From Bolinopsis microptera (Eukaryota; Ctenophora; Tentaculata; Lobata; Bolinopsidae), in contig NW_026971816.1 in the NCBI RefSeq assembly GCF_026151205.1, positions 1-39,372 of the forward strand: a DNA stretch of 39,372 bases, written 5' to 3'. The position numbers were made by a program, and so were the translations under genes. The notes below the pieces were generated by a model that searched no databases, was not told the origin of the DNA, and saw only the letters and a program-made list of their open reading frames with translations. Numbering within the stretch: position 1 is the stretch's first letter; the number at the start of each line of letters is the position of its first letter. Shown here in pieces: positions 10,727 to 25,269 of this stretch.

Positions 10727-12198
10727 AGAGTCAGTGGGGGTCCAAAAAAAGTGGAAGGAAAACCTCCGAAAAACTGGTTAAATAAAAAGAAAGAAATTGA
10801 AAAAAGTTCAGCCCTTGAGCTTTGGGGGTTTTTGAAAACCGAAGCATGTCCCCAGAGAATAACCTTAAAACACCAATTAGGAAAACTACGGGCCGGGAAG
10901 ATTTAGAAATTGTATACTTTTTAACATGAGACCCCTAAAACTTACCCTAGTTATCAAGGCCGCGTGTGGGAATCCCATCAACTAATTGAAAAGATTTGTC
11001 CCCCCTCCTTATTTTGGCTGATGGAAAGGCCCCTCCTTACAATCTTTTAATACAACGGACGGGCTAGTAAAAAAAAAAAACCCCAAAACTTCAACTCCCA
11101 TCAGAAAATAGAAACCAGTAAATTTGAAAATTTTAGCCCTCTGAGTCCCTCCCCACCTTATCTTTTTTTACGACCATGAAAGAAAATTAAAGTTTTCCAC
11201 TGGGGTCGAAACCACGGGGGGTGTGGACCAACTCCCTGGATTTTAAATAGTTTACTTGTTTTTAGGATTAATGTATATCAACTAATTCAAATAAGCAGTC
11301 CCCTTAAAACTAACTTCCAAGGACGAAAAATCAGGAATCTAGGCCAATTCAAGGGGAACTTGGCCCCAATTAATCGAGGCCTAAAGTTTTCACGGAAATT
11401 AATCAATGTCCCCCAGTTTGCTTTCCCTTATAAATTATAAGATGTTACGTTTTAAGGAAGTTTTTCCTTGGCGGGGGAAAAGGGAAAGCCCTTTTTAATA
11501 ATTTGAAAAAGTGGACCAGGGGAAAAAATGGAGCAGATTTTGCACAACGGAAACAATTGAGGGAACAAACTGTAACATTTTCCAAGGTTTATAGATTTGT
11601 GGTTATGATACTTAACTGAGAAGAAAATGTTTGCCCTAATGTTAAATTACCACTTTTTAAAATGGGTGGGGTGATGTGGGGGATCAAACTGGGAAAGCCC
11701 AGAAAGAACACTGGAAAGGAAATCTATGGAAGGAATTTTGCTTCAATCAGTAAACGGTACTGGAAATGGAAGAAAATAGCCAGTTCTGTATGGGGGCGAT
11801 TAACAATCACACCAAATAACAATAGATTTTTTTAAGGGGATTTTCTTTTTTGGAAAACTAAGACTCTGTTGGGCGGAAAATAAACTAAAACTATGACCCT
11901 TCATGATTCAGGTACCCCAAGGAAGGTGTTTTTCCCTGTACTCTATAATACAAGTAACAGAAATTACATACTCCACTTTTGTTAGGAAAAGCAATTGTTC
12001 AAAACACGGCAAGCCGAATTTCTCTTGTTTGCTGCACCTAGGCCCTTAACCTGGTTAGTCCGGGTTTGTAAGTGGCAAACGAGAATCCAGACCGAAAAAG
12101 CCCCAAAAGAACCACCACCTCCATTTGTTCCCTAAAAAGTTTTTTAGGGTTATTAGGACGTTGGAGGGAGAGGTTCCCCCCCCCGTTCTCCTCGGGGC

Positions 12199-12220
12199 GG
12201 GGGGGGGGGGGGGGGGGGGG
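12199..12220. repeat. G22 homopolymer tract
   Basis: A run of 22 G residues, preceded closely by GGGGC. It is the longest single-base run I counted and is more likely a base-calling artefact than a biological tract. Confidence 0.55.
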
Positions 12221-15200
12221 TTCATTGCGGAAAAGAATTTCTCATATTGGAAAAGAAGGGAAAGAGTTTCGTGCTACAAAGATATTTCTTGAGCCAAGTC
12301 CCACTCCCATTTTATGAGGGGCCAATTTAATGTCCCAGAATAAAACACATATGTTAATCTTTCCAAAAATTCCTCCCTTTATTCAACAAGTATGTAAATT
12401 CCATTACAGAACCTAATTTGTGTGTGGGCCTTTTGAAAAATCGTATGTTAATGTTAGGGCTCCAAGAACTTCCTGTTTTAGCTTGATGCTGGAACAGGCA
12501 ACGCATGGGGGCAGAGACTTAGGAAGTAACCATTTAAACGCCTGGAGGCCCTTTAACAAAGGAACCCTTTTGAAAACCCCAATGATGGCAAGAGCCTAGT
12601 TTTTTTTTATTATGGGTAACAAAAATTAGGTAAATCGAAAAGTTATGGAAAAACGAATTCCAAGTCCCACCTGTACCCCCTGTTTTTAAACACACTATCA
12701 ACATCAAGCTATTTAACAAAACCCAACCTAGATTGTAACAACTCCACCTTTGAAGAGTTAAACTGTTTTTAAGGATGAAAGTGGATTTGGGCTTCATTTA
12801 ACATTTTAGGTAGCGAGGAAGACATGGGCGGAGTCTAAGCTTTTCCTTGAGGTTTTCTAATAGGTGTGTGGGTAGGTTGTCCAATTCAGACAAGAAGGTT
12901 TTAATTTTTTTTTTTGTTTTTTCATAAATTTGTAGTCGTTCAAAGCCTGGCCCCTGAAAGTTTTCCAGAAACGTATGTTTTGCCAAAAAGGGGGCCCCAG
13001 GTAATAGTTCCTTTGGGGGTCAACCCTTTTACCCATGAGACGAGAGGAATGACCCTTTTTTTTTTTACCTTTGAGTTTGAAATTACCCCCAGAGGTTGAT
13101 TTCGAAAGTCGTTTCCCCCGTTCATAGTGCCAAACCATCCTGACGGAAGAAATGAATTCCCCAAAGGCAACTCTAGAATTTTTTTTGTTAAAACGAAAAA
13201 ACACCGGGGTTTTTTTGAAGGGCAATGGTTTGTTTGTGTATAAGATAAGAACGTTTTTTTCCCCCCTCTGTTTCCTTTGCCGCGGGTCCTTTTTAGAAGG
13301 ACCCAAACAAGAAAAATTTCAAATAGTGTGCCAATTGGAGTTCGATAATTTAAAGAGAACCTTTATGTTTAAAAAAGTTTCCATGTGCAAAGCAAGTGGG
13401 TGGGATACGGCGTATAAATTATGCAATGGGGGGTCTCAATGAGGTGATGTGACGGGCCAAAAAATTTGGCTTAGCGGGGTTTGGTGATCTCCTCTCTCAA
13501 AGAAATTGCTAGTAAAGTTTTTCCCAGTTTCAACTGGATTGAGGGTTCCCACCCCCCCCCCCGGAGTCCCCCCCCCTAGCCAAAACATGGTCCCCCACAT
13601 AAAAATTTTAATCAAGTAATGGCCGTTTTTTTTTTGTCCCCCCCCCAACCATACCAGATACCCGATAGAAACACACCCCTTTTTTTTCTGGGGGGGGACT
13701 ACAAAATAGTTGGGTTGAACGTTTTTTATTATTACTTGCAAACCTCCCCCCAAAACGGTAATGCCCTTAAAATAAGTGGAAACTTTTTCAAAGAAGTGTG
13801 TGGTCAACACACGGGTGCCCTTTACTGGGATAGATTTGGGAAGGGGAATGGAATTTTGATCCTAATTCATGTATAGCCCCTCCCTAGAAACAGGAACGAA
13901 GTTTTATTCCTATCTTAAGTTTGGTCCCTCTAAAGGGCAATTGGAAAGTTAGGGCCCCCCCTTGTCCGGGTCCGACATTTTAACTCCCCCAGGAATTTTC
14001 CGTGTTTTTCCCCCTCTGCACCTTTGAGAAGAGGTAAGGCGCCGGTAGTTGAGGGTAAAAATTTCCCCCCTATTTTTCCAATTATTACAAGGAAATTGAC
14101 CCAATCCAAGTTTTTTTTTACCTTGTGTTTAGGCCTGGTATTTGGATTTTCCACTATTTAAGCATTCAAACCTTTTCTTTTGGCGTTTAAAACCATGTTA
14201 ATTTTATTTAGCCCCCCCCCAATGTGTGTTTGGTAGACTCGTTTTGAACTGGATTCGTAACGGAAAAAAACCCGTGTAATTTGTGCATTAATGTGGGGTA
14301 GGCCCTCTGCTCTAAAGGGTTTTGGCAAACTACAAAATATGTTTTTTGTAATCATCAAAAGGCCCACAAAAAATAGGACGAATATTGGCCTAAGTGTTAA
14401 TGCGGAAGTTTTGTTGAGAGTTTTTGGTTTAAGGTCATTTAAATGTTATATTGTTAACAACAGGAGAGGTCCCCAATAGGGCTAAAGGCTCCCCCCCTGT
14501 GGGGGAAACGCCCATAATAGAAGAACAAGGATAAGTACTGTCCCCCTGAAACTGCTTTTTTCCGCAACCAGGGACGGAAACCCAACTCCAACTGCCCTTC
14601 CTCCTGTCCCCCCCCCCCCCGACGAAGGTATCTTTCCCATAACGTAAGGTGGCCACTTTCCCCTTCCCCTCTAATCCATTATATTTTCAAGTATTCTCAA
14701 GGCCCAAAATTGGTGGTGGTGGGGGTCCCGATTGTGTCATCAAGGCCCCTTTTGCTTAGCTCAATAAAAATTCCCTAGAAAAAACATGAAGACCTTTGCT
14801 TTTAGGGCCTCTTTTGGATGGTGAAAAAGTACCTGAGTAAGTTTTGAAGTGCAGGGTGATGTCGAAAAGGTGGACTTCTTTTCGGAATCCGACAATTGGA
14901 CCTGTCGTGAAGGATTTCCCCCCTTGACTAACCAAGAAGCTGGTAAAAGACGTTATTGGTATATTTACTGCGTTTTCCAAAAAAAAATGGTTTACCCCAA
15001 AATGTTGGGGAAGTGTGGGAAACGAGGCCAGGCCCCCCTGGCTAGTTTCTCAATCAGTTTTTCCTTCTCCCTTCCCCGTTATCTTTTTTTTTTTGTCAGA
15101 TTTTGGGGGGTTATTTTTTTGCCAAGCCATTTCAGACAACTGACGGCAAACAATATCCCCTTGAGATATAGGCCGATTTAAATTTTTTGGAAACAACCAA

Positions 15201-18200
15201 GATGTATTGGGGGCTAAGAAATACCCGATAGTTTTTTGTGTGATTTTACTCCCCCTTTTATGGGAAAGTGTTACGCTAGCTTTTTCCCACTCCCCCTTCC
15301 AAAGTTGGGCTATAATCTCCCAGAAATTTCCAATCTTCACTACCAGTCCCCCCCCCAGGGAAAGTAAAATTGAAAAAACAATCCGAGAGTTTTGTTTTGG
15401 GGTGGCATGAAATTCGAGGAATAGAGGGGAAGAGGTTTTTTTTCTTTAAAAGAAGCCCCGCTTTTTAATGAGGTAAAATTTTTTTTTTCATCATTTCATT
15501 TATTGAGGTCAAATAGAGGCCAAAGTAATTACTCATTAAATTCGTTTGGCTATCACCCGTCCCCTTTTTCCCAAACAACAATAAACGGGGGGGGGTGAAC
15601 ACGCGCCTTACCAGCCTACCAAACTAGGGGGTTTGGGTTGATGGGTGTTTTTTTTTTCTTTTTCCTTCCCCTCTTTAATCCTCATTATTAATAACTTGTT
15701 CCCCCAACAATCTTTGTTTTGTTTAAGAGACTATCCCCAAGAATTTGTTTTCCCCAAGAATTTTTTTTGGTTAAACAGTATAAAGGGTATCTTTTGGTTT
15801 TTTTTATAATCCTTTTTAAGAACAGCGGTCCCCCCCTCCACTGGAACTCACGGGACGAAAAAATTTTTGTGGGGAAGTTTTCCAGATCCTCATACCCTTG
15901 GCTTGTGAAGTCAGGGAGCTTTTATCTGAGTTCACCCAGTATTAATCATAACAGCCCGGACCTTTTCTTTTCCAGATGGCTTTTCAATTATGCGTCCCTT
16001 CGGATATCCAGGGAATTACCTGTATAGGATTTCGTTTGGTGGGAGTTTGGGGGTTTTGTTGGTCAGTTTTTTACAAACAAGGAAAGTCCCCCCAATAGCT
16101 GAGCGTAAAAAATTTCAAAAAAATTCCGTCAAAATGTCAATTGGAAATTTATCCATTTTTGTTTTGTTAGTAGGCATTTTCCTTAGATAGCCCCAGTGGT
16201 TTTTGTTTTAGTTAAGTAGTTGTATTTTCCAAGCATTTCGGTGTGGAGAGAAATTCAATAAAGCTTTGGCGAAATTGCCTTAGGCCTAAGGGGAGAAGTT
16301 TTTTGCCTTAGATAGTGTAATTGGGACTGAAATGTACTAAAAGAAAAAGCCAAAGATTGGTTGAATGATGGTGGAAAGAATTGGGGTGGTCCCCCCGTCA
16401 ATAATTCTCCCAGGTAGAGGGTTAACCAAGGTGTCTAAAATCTTCCAAATCCCCTCCCCCCCCAAGTAAATAAAAGTTGTTGGGGTTCCAATGGCAGGAG
16501 CGTTTTGGCCCCTAGATCATTGTCCTGAGGTGGAAGGGTGGGACGAGACTATTAAGAAGGAAAGTAACCATAAGGGAAGAGCAATAGTGTTTCTCGAAAT
16601 TTCCCCCCTTGAAAACCTGTTTGTTTTTTTTATTACTCCTGAATTTTTAAGCAAATTCGGGTAAAGGGTTTTTAAAATCTTGCCAAGAAGTTTTTTTTAA
16701 TAGTTTTTTTGTTGTGTTTTTTTTTTGTTTTGCACTTTTTTTTTTTGGAAAGTTTTGGGACAATTAATTGGGTGGTGTAACTTCTTTCCGCAAAAAATAT
16801 GACTTGAGGCCCCACCCTCCGTTTGTGGGTGATCCCTTGTTTAACTACCACCCCGCCAAACAATTGAGGTTTTGCTTATCTCCCCATGGTTGATAGTTTT
16901 AACATAATAGGGTTTTCCTAAATATGGTGTGTATTTTTTGTGGCAAAAGAAGTTGGTGCCCCCCCCCATTAATTGTTGCCAATTGTAGGGAATTCAAGGA
17001 ATATATAACAAGCACGGCTCGTATTACCGCCCCCTGGAGCCCCCCCTTTAGCTTTTTGCCCCTTGGGTAGTTTTATTCCCGAAAAAAAAGTGTGGAAATA
17101 TCATCCGAAGTGCAATAAACATCACAGTTTTCCAGCATCTAGTTATTTGGTTTTTGATTTTTCCCGGCTAAAAGCTAGAATATAGGAAAAAAAATTTTCC
17201 GCTGTTTTTTGTTGAGTGGCAATGGGTTTTTTGGTGTTTCCCGAGAGGATAATAAGTCGGAAAGATTTCCCTCGATTTATTACCAATTCCAATGGTTTTT
17301 GTAAAAAATACAAGTTTGGTTTTTAAGCCAGAGTTTTCAGGGGTGCTGGTGTTAAGGCTTTCAATTCCTGATAATTAGCTTTCTGCATTTATTTGTCCAA
17401 GATAGAAGGAGGGAGTCCGCCTGAAAGACCTTGGCCAATTAGGCCCCTCAGACCAAATTTTTCGAGTAAAATGATTGGGTCCCCCCCCCACTCATCTCCG
17501 CTATCCTATGAAAGAGATCCCTCCATGTTATTGTTTGTACAAAAGGTCCCCCTTAAAACGGGGTTGTAAAATTAATTTTTTCCCTCTTTTTTTGAGCAAA
17601 CCCTTTACAAGAGAAGTTAAATGGAAATCCAGTCAGCTCTGAAAATTCGATTGTTTTGAAAACAAAATGGTTGTGGACATAAGTTCGTTTTGGACAAAAC
17701 TTTTGGGCACTCAAAAGACATCTTTGGCCACTATTATTGTTTTTTTGGCCTTACAGCAATCTCGCAATTTCCCTCTTCGTCCCTTAGTTTGGTGTTTAAT
17801 CTTAAAACGATTTAATTATCATAACCTGCCATTACTGGGCGGGCCCCTCCCTCTTAGGTGTGGGTTGCTGGGTACAATCTACCTTGACCCGTTACTAACT
17901 TGTTTTTTTTAAGATCCTTGGATGGAAAAAAAATACAGATATCCCCCTTAAATTTAAACTTTGGGAACTAGGTGGCAAGGTGGGCCACCCAACGCGCACC
18001 CCCTTGCCAATTAAATATTGAAGAATATCATTCACATCCCCAAGACTTAGCTAAGACTGGGATTTTTCCTTAAGCAAGGGTTTGTGCTTTTTTTATCCCT
18101 AAAGAATTGTCCATAAAGCCTATCACCAAATTAGGAAAACCTTTTTGTTAAAAAAGAGTATAGAATTGGGAAACGTGAGATCGTAGGTGAAACAAAATAC

Positions 18201-20760
18201 TGGGTTTGAAAAAACAATTAAGTAACTTTTCGATTTGAATCTTATGCGAACCCTTTGTTTGGCAGCAACAGGAACAGAATTAATCAGTTATTACCAACGT
18301 GGGGTTTGTTATATTTCCTAATCTGAGCGATTTTTGGTTTGTCTTATACTCAGGTAATACAACCTCTCTCCCTTCACGTTAGTCCATCCAACTTTTTAAA
18401 ATTTGGTTTGGTTATTGTTCCGTCCATGATTGACAACGTTTCTGTACCCCTAGACACAAAGGACAAGGGATCGAGTCCCCCCTCCCTCAACCGTAAAAGC
18501 TTGGCACCCGAAGAGGGCCCGAACTCACCCATGGGGTGGCTTTGTCCCATCTGGCCACGCCCCTGTAACCAAAGTTGGATTTGTTCGTCCAAAGTGTTGG
18601 GAAATTCTTCACCCCAACAAGCCACTGTGTGAGTTTTTACATAACCAAAATTTGAAACCCCATGGATTTGAGCGAAAAGGTTTCGACTTTATCCGAAATC
18701 CTACTTCACAGACGTCTTTTTTTTTCCAAGGACTTGATTGAGTTGTTTTTTTAAAAAAAAAAACTCCCGCGGACTTGGCTTTTTTTTTGTCCCCAATATG
18801 GGTTAACGATGGCCTTTCTAGACCCCTGTCTATTTTTAATCACCGGAAATCGTATTCTTGTTAAGAAGTTTCCAACACGAAAGCGAAGTGTTTTTCCGGA
18901 CAATGGAGGCCCCCCAAAGGGAAAAAACGTGTGAAAAAAAAACAAAAAAAAAAAAATATCGATGACAGGAGACACCCCGATTTAAAGGTCTTCCCTCGTT
19001 GTCCCCCCTGAAATGTTCAGGAAGTGCCTTTCAGATCCCCAAAGCTGCATACCTGTTACCAGGCATGGAAGTTTAGGTCAAAGGGTGGGGGGAAACTGGG
19101 GGTTTTCTTGGGGGTGGGGGGGGGCAGGGAAGAAATTTCTGCCAAGTGTTTAAGGACCGTTTGTCAATGAATGTGGCAATCCAGGGGTGGGGCAGATATG
19201 GGCTTTTGGTTTTCCGATCTTGCACCCGATGTGTTCGAGTGGGATAAAAATGATGGCCCCAATACTGGATTGTGGGGGCCAATGCTTTACCTTCTTTAGT
19301 GAAAACCCTCAAGCTTTTGGAGGGAAAGTCTGTGAGCTTCCCATCTCTGTCATCAGAGTTAAGAAATCTTCCCTAGTTTTATCCTTCTATGCCCCCATTT
19401 AAAATTAAAGAAATGGAGTAAAAGGGGGGGTATAAAATCCCCTTTAAACTTTCAATCCCCCCTTGGGAAACCTGATGGGGGAGTGTCCTTGCTTGGGAAA
19501 TGAATGCCTGCCTTGTCCCCCATGACGTGGGAGGGCATATAATATCACGAGGTGGGGTGGGGGGGTTGTGTGCCCTGAGGGGAAATCCTGCATGGGAACT
19601 TTTTACCCTGATCCATGAACCGACGGGAAGCTTGAGGTTTAGTTTGTTTCCTGAATACTCAATCAATCAGATTTGGTTGGAAGGTCTTGGGGTGGAATTT
19701 CCTGCAAATCGTTGCCGCCCCCTTTAGGGCCCAATATGGCGTCCCCCCAGAGATTCAATAACTGAATGACAGACACCACCTGAATTTGCCCCTTTCCCTG
19801 ATCACAGGGACCGTCCAGTTTTTTTTAAAAAAGTGCAAGTATTTTGGGCCAGACTTTATGGTTGGTTTTTTTTTTTGGGCAAGGGGAATGAGGGGTCATG
19901 GGTGTTTGCTACCAAGGAGGCCCTATTCCCCAACTTCCGTTAAGTTATTTTCCTAAAGACAAAATGGCTTTTCCCCCTGGCCCCCCAGCCGTTAGGTTCC
20001 ACTGGGCCCTTAAGGTTTTTGGGCACAAGCAGAATGCCCCCCAGACCTGGGGGGTTTACTGCGCGAACACATGGGTTCAGAAGAGAGCCCAAGACTTTTG
20101 TTGTTCCTCGCCTGAAAGTTGTGCACCTTTGGGCAGGGGGGCATGTTGCTCCTCTTCTTTGGGGGCTTTGGGTATCCGGTGTGGATGCACACCTGGTTTG
20201 CTGTTTCCTGGGAGGCCTGACAGGGTCCCCCCCTCCTGCTGTTACAGTTAATCCTGAAGAAAGGGGTTGCTAATTGGTGGGATATTCCCCTGGGTGAGAA
20301 TACTCTACTCCCCGTTGCGGGTTTTGAGAAAGGGAAAAAATACTTTAGCCAAAAGGCCGTCGGTTTTACCTCTGAAACTTGGGTCCGGGTGTGGGGTAGC
20401 ATAATGTTAGGAGTTTAACCAATTTTCCTGCTGGTCACCTTTCCACCGTCCTGGGAAATCTACTCACTCCCCGGTTGGTGGCCCTTAAACCCTGGGGGAA
20501 TTTGGCCCCGTACATTGGGGGACCCGGCCCGGATTCAGGCGTCCCCCTAGGAAATACTTCCGGGGGCCTTATTCGGCTGAGCCTTCTTTCTTGGTTTGTT
20601 TTCCCCTGTTTTTTGGCCTTATTAAACCATTTTTTATCCAGTAGGAGGGCCGGGGGGGGGCAGCCCGGTGGGAAACCCGTTCAGGGTGGGGGGGTGTCGC
20701 CACCTCCCCCTTACCCCCCAGACCCGGCCTCCACAGGACCCTGGGGAGAGAAAAAAGGAG

Positions 20761-23700
20761 TAAAAAAGTATAGAGTATAATAATGGAGCAAAAAAATAAA
20801 GAAAAAGTGAAAAAAAATTAAAGATTATATAGAAAAATAATTATAATAAGGGAAAACCAAAGAGAACTGGGAACAACCACCAGAACAATTTAACCCAAAA
20901 AAGTAGACAGAATTTATATGAAAAGTGGGATGATATTTGGGGGTTATGAAAATGTGAGGGATGGAAAATGAAGGGAAAGATGTGGAAAAGTAGGCTGGCA
21001 AGCACAAAACAAAAAGGCCCGGGAAAAAAATGAAAATTAATTATTCAATATCCCCAAATCGGGATATTAAATAAAGACGATAGGGAAACAAAATTCCCGC
21101 AAATTTTTTTCAACAAATAACACAAAATTTTAAAAGATGGCCCCGGGGGGAGCACCATGAAATAAACACTATGGTGTGGGCCACCCCCAGGTGTGGGGAT
21201 GGAAAAGAGCTTTTTGAAAGGAATTTGGGTGAATGGGTTGGGTTTACATAAAACCCAACGCACCAAACAAGTTTTCAAACCTCTCCCAAAGGGGCCTTTA
21301 GCAACAAAGGTCTTCTGTTTCACCACCACCCTGCAAAGGTTTTTTCCCAACAAAGGCCTTACCCCAATTGCCAACGAAATTTAGAGATTCAAGGGCCCCA
21401 TTGGTGCCTTCCATGGTAAAACCCTCCCAAATTATTTTGGGATGTTAGGTTATCTTTAATTAATAAAAACAGGCTGCCCCTATGTTTAGGGAAAAGGAAC
21501 CTGAAGTTCGAAAAAACTTTATTACCACCAAGAAAGGGGGAAAAGGGAAAAGGAGCTTAATTTTACTGGAAAGGAATAAAAACCTTTGGGACATTTTGGG
21601 GTAGAGTTTCAGATTGGGGAGGTGGGGACCCTGGAAAAGAAGAAAAGGATAAAAAAAGGTTCAAAAAAAAAGGTTTTTAAAAGAGAAAAACCCCCAAAAA
21701 AAATGAAAAAAAATATAGACCCCCCCGAAGGCGGGCCCGGAAAAACTTTTTACCCCCCAATCTTTCCAGGGAAAAAGAACATTTCCCCCTTTTAAACCAA
21801 AGAAAAAAAAAAATTACAAAGAAAAAGGGTTTGAAAAATTTTGGGGGAAAAGAAAGTAAAAAAAAAAAAAAGGAAAACGTTGGGCGTCCCCCCCAAAGGG
21901 GTAGAGAAGGAAAAAGAAAAAAAAAACTAGGGGGGAAACGGTTTTTAAAAAAACCTATTTTTGTTTTTGGGGGGGAAAAAAAAATTGGGAAGAAAGGTTA
22001 ACCCCTGAAAGAAGAAAAGAAGAAAAAATAAAATTTTATGAGAAAATTGGGGGGTTGGTGTGGGAATGGGGATTGGGGGGCTTGGAAAATGGGGTAAAAA
22101 TTTTTTTTTTAGGTTATAAAAAAAACCGGGTTTTTTAATGTAATAATTGCATTTCTTTTTTACTGGGGAAAACGAGGGGCCCCCTTTTGCATGCAAAAAG
22201 ACCTATTCCCAAAGGCCCCAAAACGATTCATTTTTTCCCCCCCCAAAAAAATGGGGAAAATGGGGGACCGAATGTTACCTGAAAATAGGAGGCAAAAAAT
22301 TTGGAAAAAAAAAGATTAAAAAAATCAGAAGGGGTTTTTTTTGAAATTTTAAAAATTTTTGGCGCCAACGTTCCCCCCCAAAACAAAATAATTAAATGAA
22401 AAGAAAAAAAACAAAAGGATTTTAAAAATTTTTCCCCAAAAAAAATTTTTTTACAACCCCCTGGGGCCAAACCGGTTGGTTTTTTTTTTACAAAAAAACT
22501 AAAAACCCCCAAGTGGGGAAAAAATTTTAAAAAACCCTCCCCCCCAAATTTTTTGAGATAAGCCCCCGTCCCCCCCCTGGTAAAAAGAAAGTTCCTTTTT
22601 CAGGGAACAAAGTTCCCCCAGTTTTTAAAAAAAGTCCCCCCCCAGAAAAAAGTCCCCAAGAAACCCCAATAAAATTTAGGCATAAGGCCCCCCCCTTTAA
22701 AAGGGCCCGAGGGGGGGGGGGGGGTTTTTAAATGGCACTTTTTGTAGTTTTTTTTGCCATATTTGATAAAAGCAACGGGGGAAAAAAGAAAACCAAAAAA
22801 AAAAAAAAAAAAAACCCCAAAAAAAAATCTGACCTTTCGCTTCTGAAAATATCCCGCCGCCAATTTTGAAAAGGTTTACCTGTAAAAATTACAATTTTAA
22901 ACTGGAAAAAACTTTAAACGGCTTTTTAAAAAATTTTTTTTTTAATTTTCGATTCCCCCTTAGTTTTGGAAAAACCGGCCCCCCCAAACCCCTGAAACCC
23001 CCCTTGAGGGGTTTTTGGTACAGTGGGTTTCCCCCCTTGGACAATTATCCCCCCATTTATGGCAGGCGGTTTTTTTTTTTTAAATTTTACCAGTTTTTTT
23101 CCCGAAATTATGAAAAGGTTTTTAACCAGTCCCAAAAATTCGGAAAAAATTTGCTTGTTTTTTCCCCCCCAAAATTTCGAGAAAACGACCCAAAATTTAA
23201 AAAAAAATCGCCTTCCCCAAAAAAACCTAGAATAGTTTGGGCCCCCAAGGGGGAACCACTGTCCAAAAAATCCCAATATAGGGAATGGGCGGTTATTTTT
23301 TTCAAACTAAGGAAAACTGGGAAAAAATCACAAAAAAAAGTGGTTTTTTGGAATAGAAAAAACAAATTTTAGTTTTTTTCAAAAAATTTTTTGAATATTC
23401 ACTGGAATGTAAAAAAAAAAGTTTTTCCCTTTTTTTTTTTTAGGACCTTTTTTTTTTAACATTTAAAAACGTTTTTTTTGAACAACCCGGCCCCCCCCTA
23501 AAAGAAATTTTTAAACCCTTTTTCAGTTTAATTTTAATGTTTCCCCCCTTTTAAAAAGTAAAAAAAAAAGAGGGGTTTAAACCCAAAAAACCCCGTAAAA
23601 ACCAAACGTTTTAAAATTTTTGGGTTTTTTAAACCCCCGCTTTTTAAACCCCAAAAAAAATGGGGAGGGTTTAAACAATTTTTTTATATATAAAATTTAA

Positions 23701-25269
23701 AAAAATTGCCAAAAAAAGTAAAAACGATTTTAAAAGGGGTTTTTTTAGGTTTTAACAAAAGTAATTTGAACTGGGGGCGATAATTTAAAAAATGGGAGAG
23801 GTTTTAACCCCCCCCAATTTTTTTTTTTAGCCCCTTTAAAAGGGTTTAAAAAAAACCTTTCCCCACTAAAAAATTTTTGGGGCCCCCGTTTTTTTCAAAA
23901 TTCACCTTTTTGGGGCCCCCGTGATTTAAAAAGTTGTTAAAGGGATTGGGGGGAATACCAATAGATACCTCAAACTTCGATATTGGTGGGGGTAAAAAAA
24001 AAAATAAGTTAAGAATCCCCAATGTAAAACCCCCTACCCCACCAAAAAAAAGGGGGGAAAGGTTTTTTTCCTCCATTTTTTTTTTTATTTTTTCCCAAAA
24101 TTTTAAAAAAAAAAGTCCCAATCGACAACCCTCCCCCAAACCCCATTTAGAAAAAAGGGTTTAAACCGTAAAAAAAATTTAACGAAAAGAAAAGGTAAAC
24201 CCCTTTCATTTTTTTAAAACTTTCCCCGCATTCCCCAAAAAACGAGGTTTTTCCCCATTTTAACCCCCCCGGTTTTTTTGGAATTAATTTTTTTCCGAAA
24301 TTTTAAAAAGAACCAAAAATTTTTTAGAGTTTTTTCAATTTTTGCTTTAACCGAAAAATAACGAAAAAAAAAAGGCGTGGGGGAAAAAAAAAATTTTAAC
24401 CCCCCAAATTTTTTTAAACCTCAATGTGGTTAAAAGGTCCCCCCCCCCCCCTTTTTTGCGAAAAAACGGTTTTTAACCCCAATTTTATAAAAAAAAAAGT
24501 TAATCAGCTACAAAAATTTTGTGGGGAAAAGGGGGGGCAATGTTTTTTTTTTTCATTTAAAAAAAAATTCCCCATTTTAAAAAAATAATATTTTGGTAAA
24601 AAATTTTTTTTTGGGGCCCCCTTACCCCCCCCCCCCCCTGGGGCCCAAGTAAAAATTTAAAATTAAAAAACTAGAACTTTCCCCTTTTTCCCATTAGGAA
24701 AAATAAAACCCCCTTTTTTTTAGGGAAAAAAAAAATTTTTTTTTGGGGGGGGAAACCCCAAATTTTAAAAATTTTTTATCCTTTAAATTTTTTTCAATCA
24801 AAATAAAAAATTTTTTTTATTAAACCCCTTTCCCTTTTTGAAAAGTTTTTAAAATTTTTTAATACATTTTCCAATTTTCTAAATTTTAAAAAAACAATTT
24901 TTATGTACAAGGGCCCCAAAAAAACTTGGGGGCCCGCCCAAAAAACCCGGGGCATTTCTTGAAAAACAGGATTAAAAATTTTATTACAAAAAAACAAAAA
25001 ATTTTTTCCCAAGAAAAACAAAAAAAATTTTTTTTTATTTAAATCAATTAACAAAAAATTTTAAAAAACTTGTTTTGTTTTATAAAATGTTAAATCCCCA
25101 CCTAATGTGAATTTAAAAACTATCCCCTTTTTTTTTTTTTTTTTTAAAAAATAAAAAAATTTAAAAATTTACCTAAGTCCCCAAAAAACCCCCCCTTTTT
25201 GAAAAAATTTCATTAAAAAAACATAAAAAAATCCGTCCCCAAATTTAAAAAAATTTCAATGCCCAAAAA
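20761..25269. other. Strongly homopolymer-inflated sequence, no supportable gene
   Basis: Texture worsens from about 20761, with alternating blocks of A, T, C and G, for example A20 at 22795-22814. Overlapping open frames on both strands are composed largely of K, F, P and G. No motif, RNA gene or repeat unit could be recognised. The end is sharp, at about 25270, where ordinary sequence resumes. Confidence 0.6.

Larger units (their letters stand above)
5451..20760. other. Moderately distorted AT-rich DNA, nothing identified
   Basis: About 15 kb in which homopolymer runs are shorter than in the flanks but short CCCC and GGGG clusters occur throughout. Stretches such as 18300-18650 and 19060-19720 look almost natural, yet no conserved protein block, splice-bounded exon, tRNA or terminal repeat could be recognised on either strand. 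Open frames of 60-150 codons occur on both strands at the same places (for example 12.8-13.4 kb, 18.34-18.63 kb and 20.0-20.4 kb) and lack motifs. Landmarks that can be stated are an A16 run at 6343-6358, C16 at 7661-7676, C17 at 7971-7987, G16 at 10711-10726 and G22 at 12199-12220. Confidence 0.55.

Noticed and set aside
18339-18632. Open frames on both strands over the same ~290 bases in relatively clean sequence
   Set aside because: Neither translation contains a recognisable motif, and simultaneous openness on both strands over this length is compatible with chance.
20010-20402. A 130-codon minus-strand frame with overlapping plus-strand frames
   Set aside because: There is no domain signature, and the C/G-rich local composition lowers stop codon frequency.
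22866-23372. A 168-codon plus-strand open frame with overlapping minus-strand frames
   Set aside because: Composition is driven by homopolymer codons, both strands are open at once, and there is no conserved block or initiation context.
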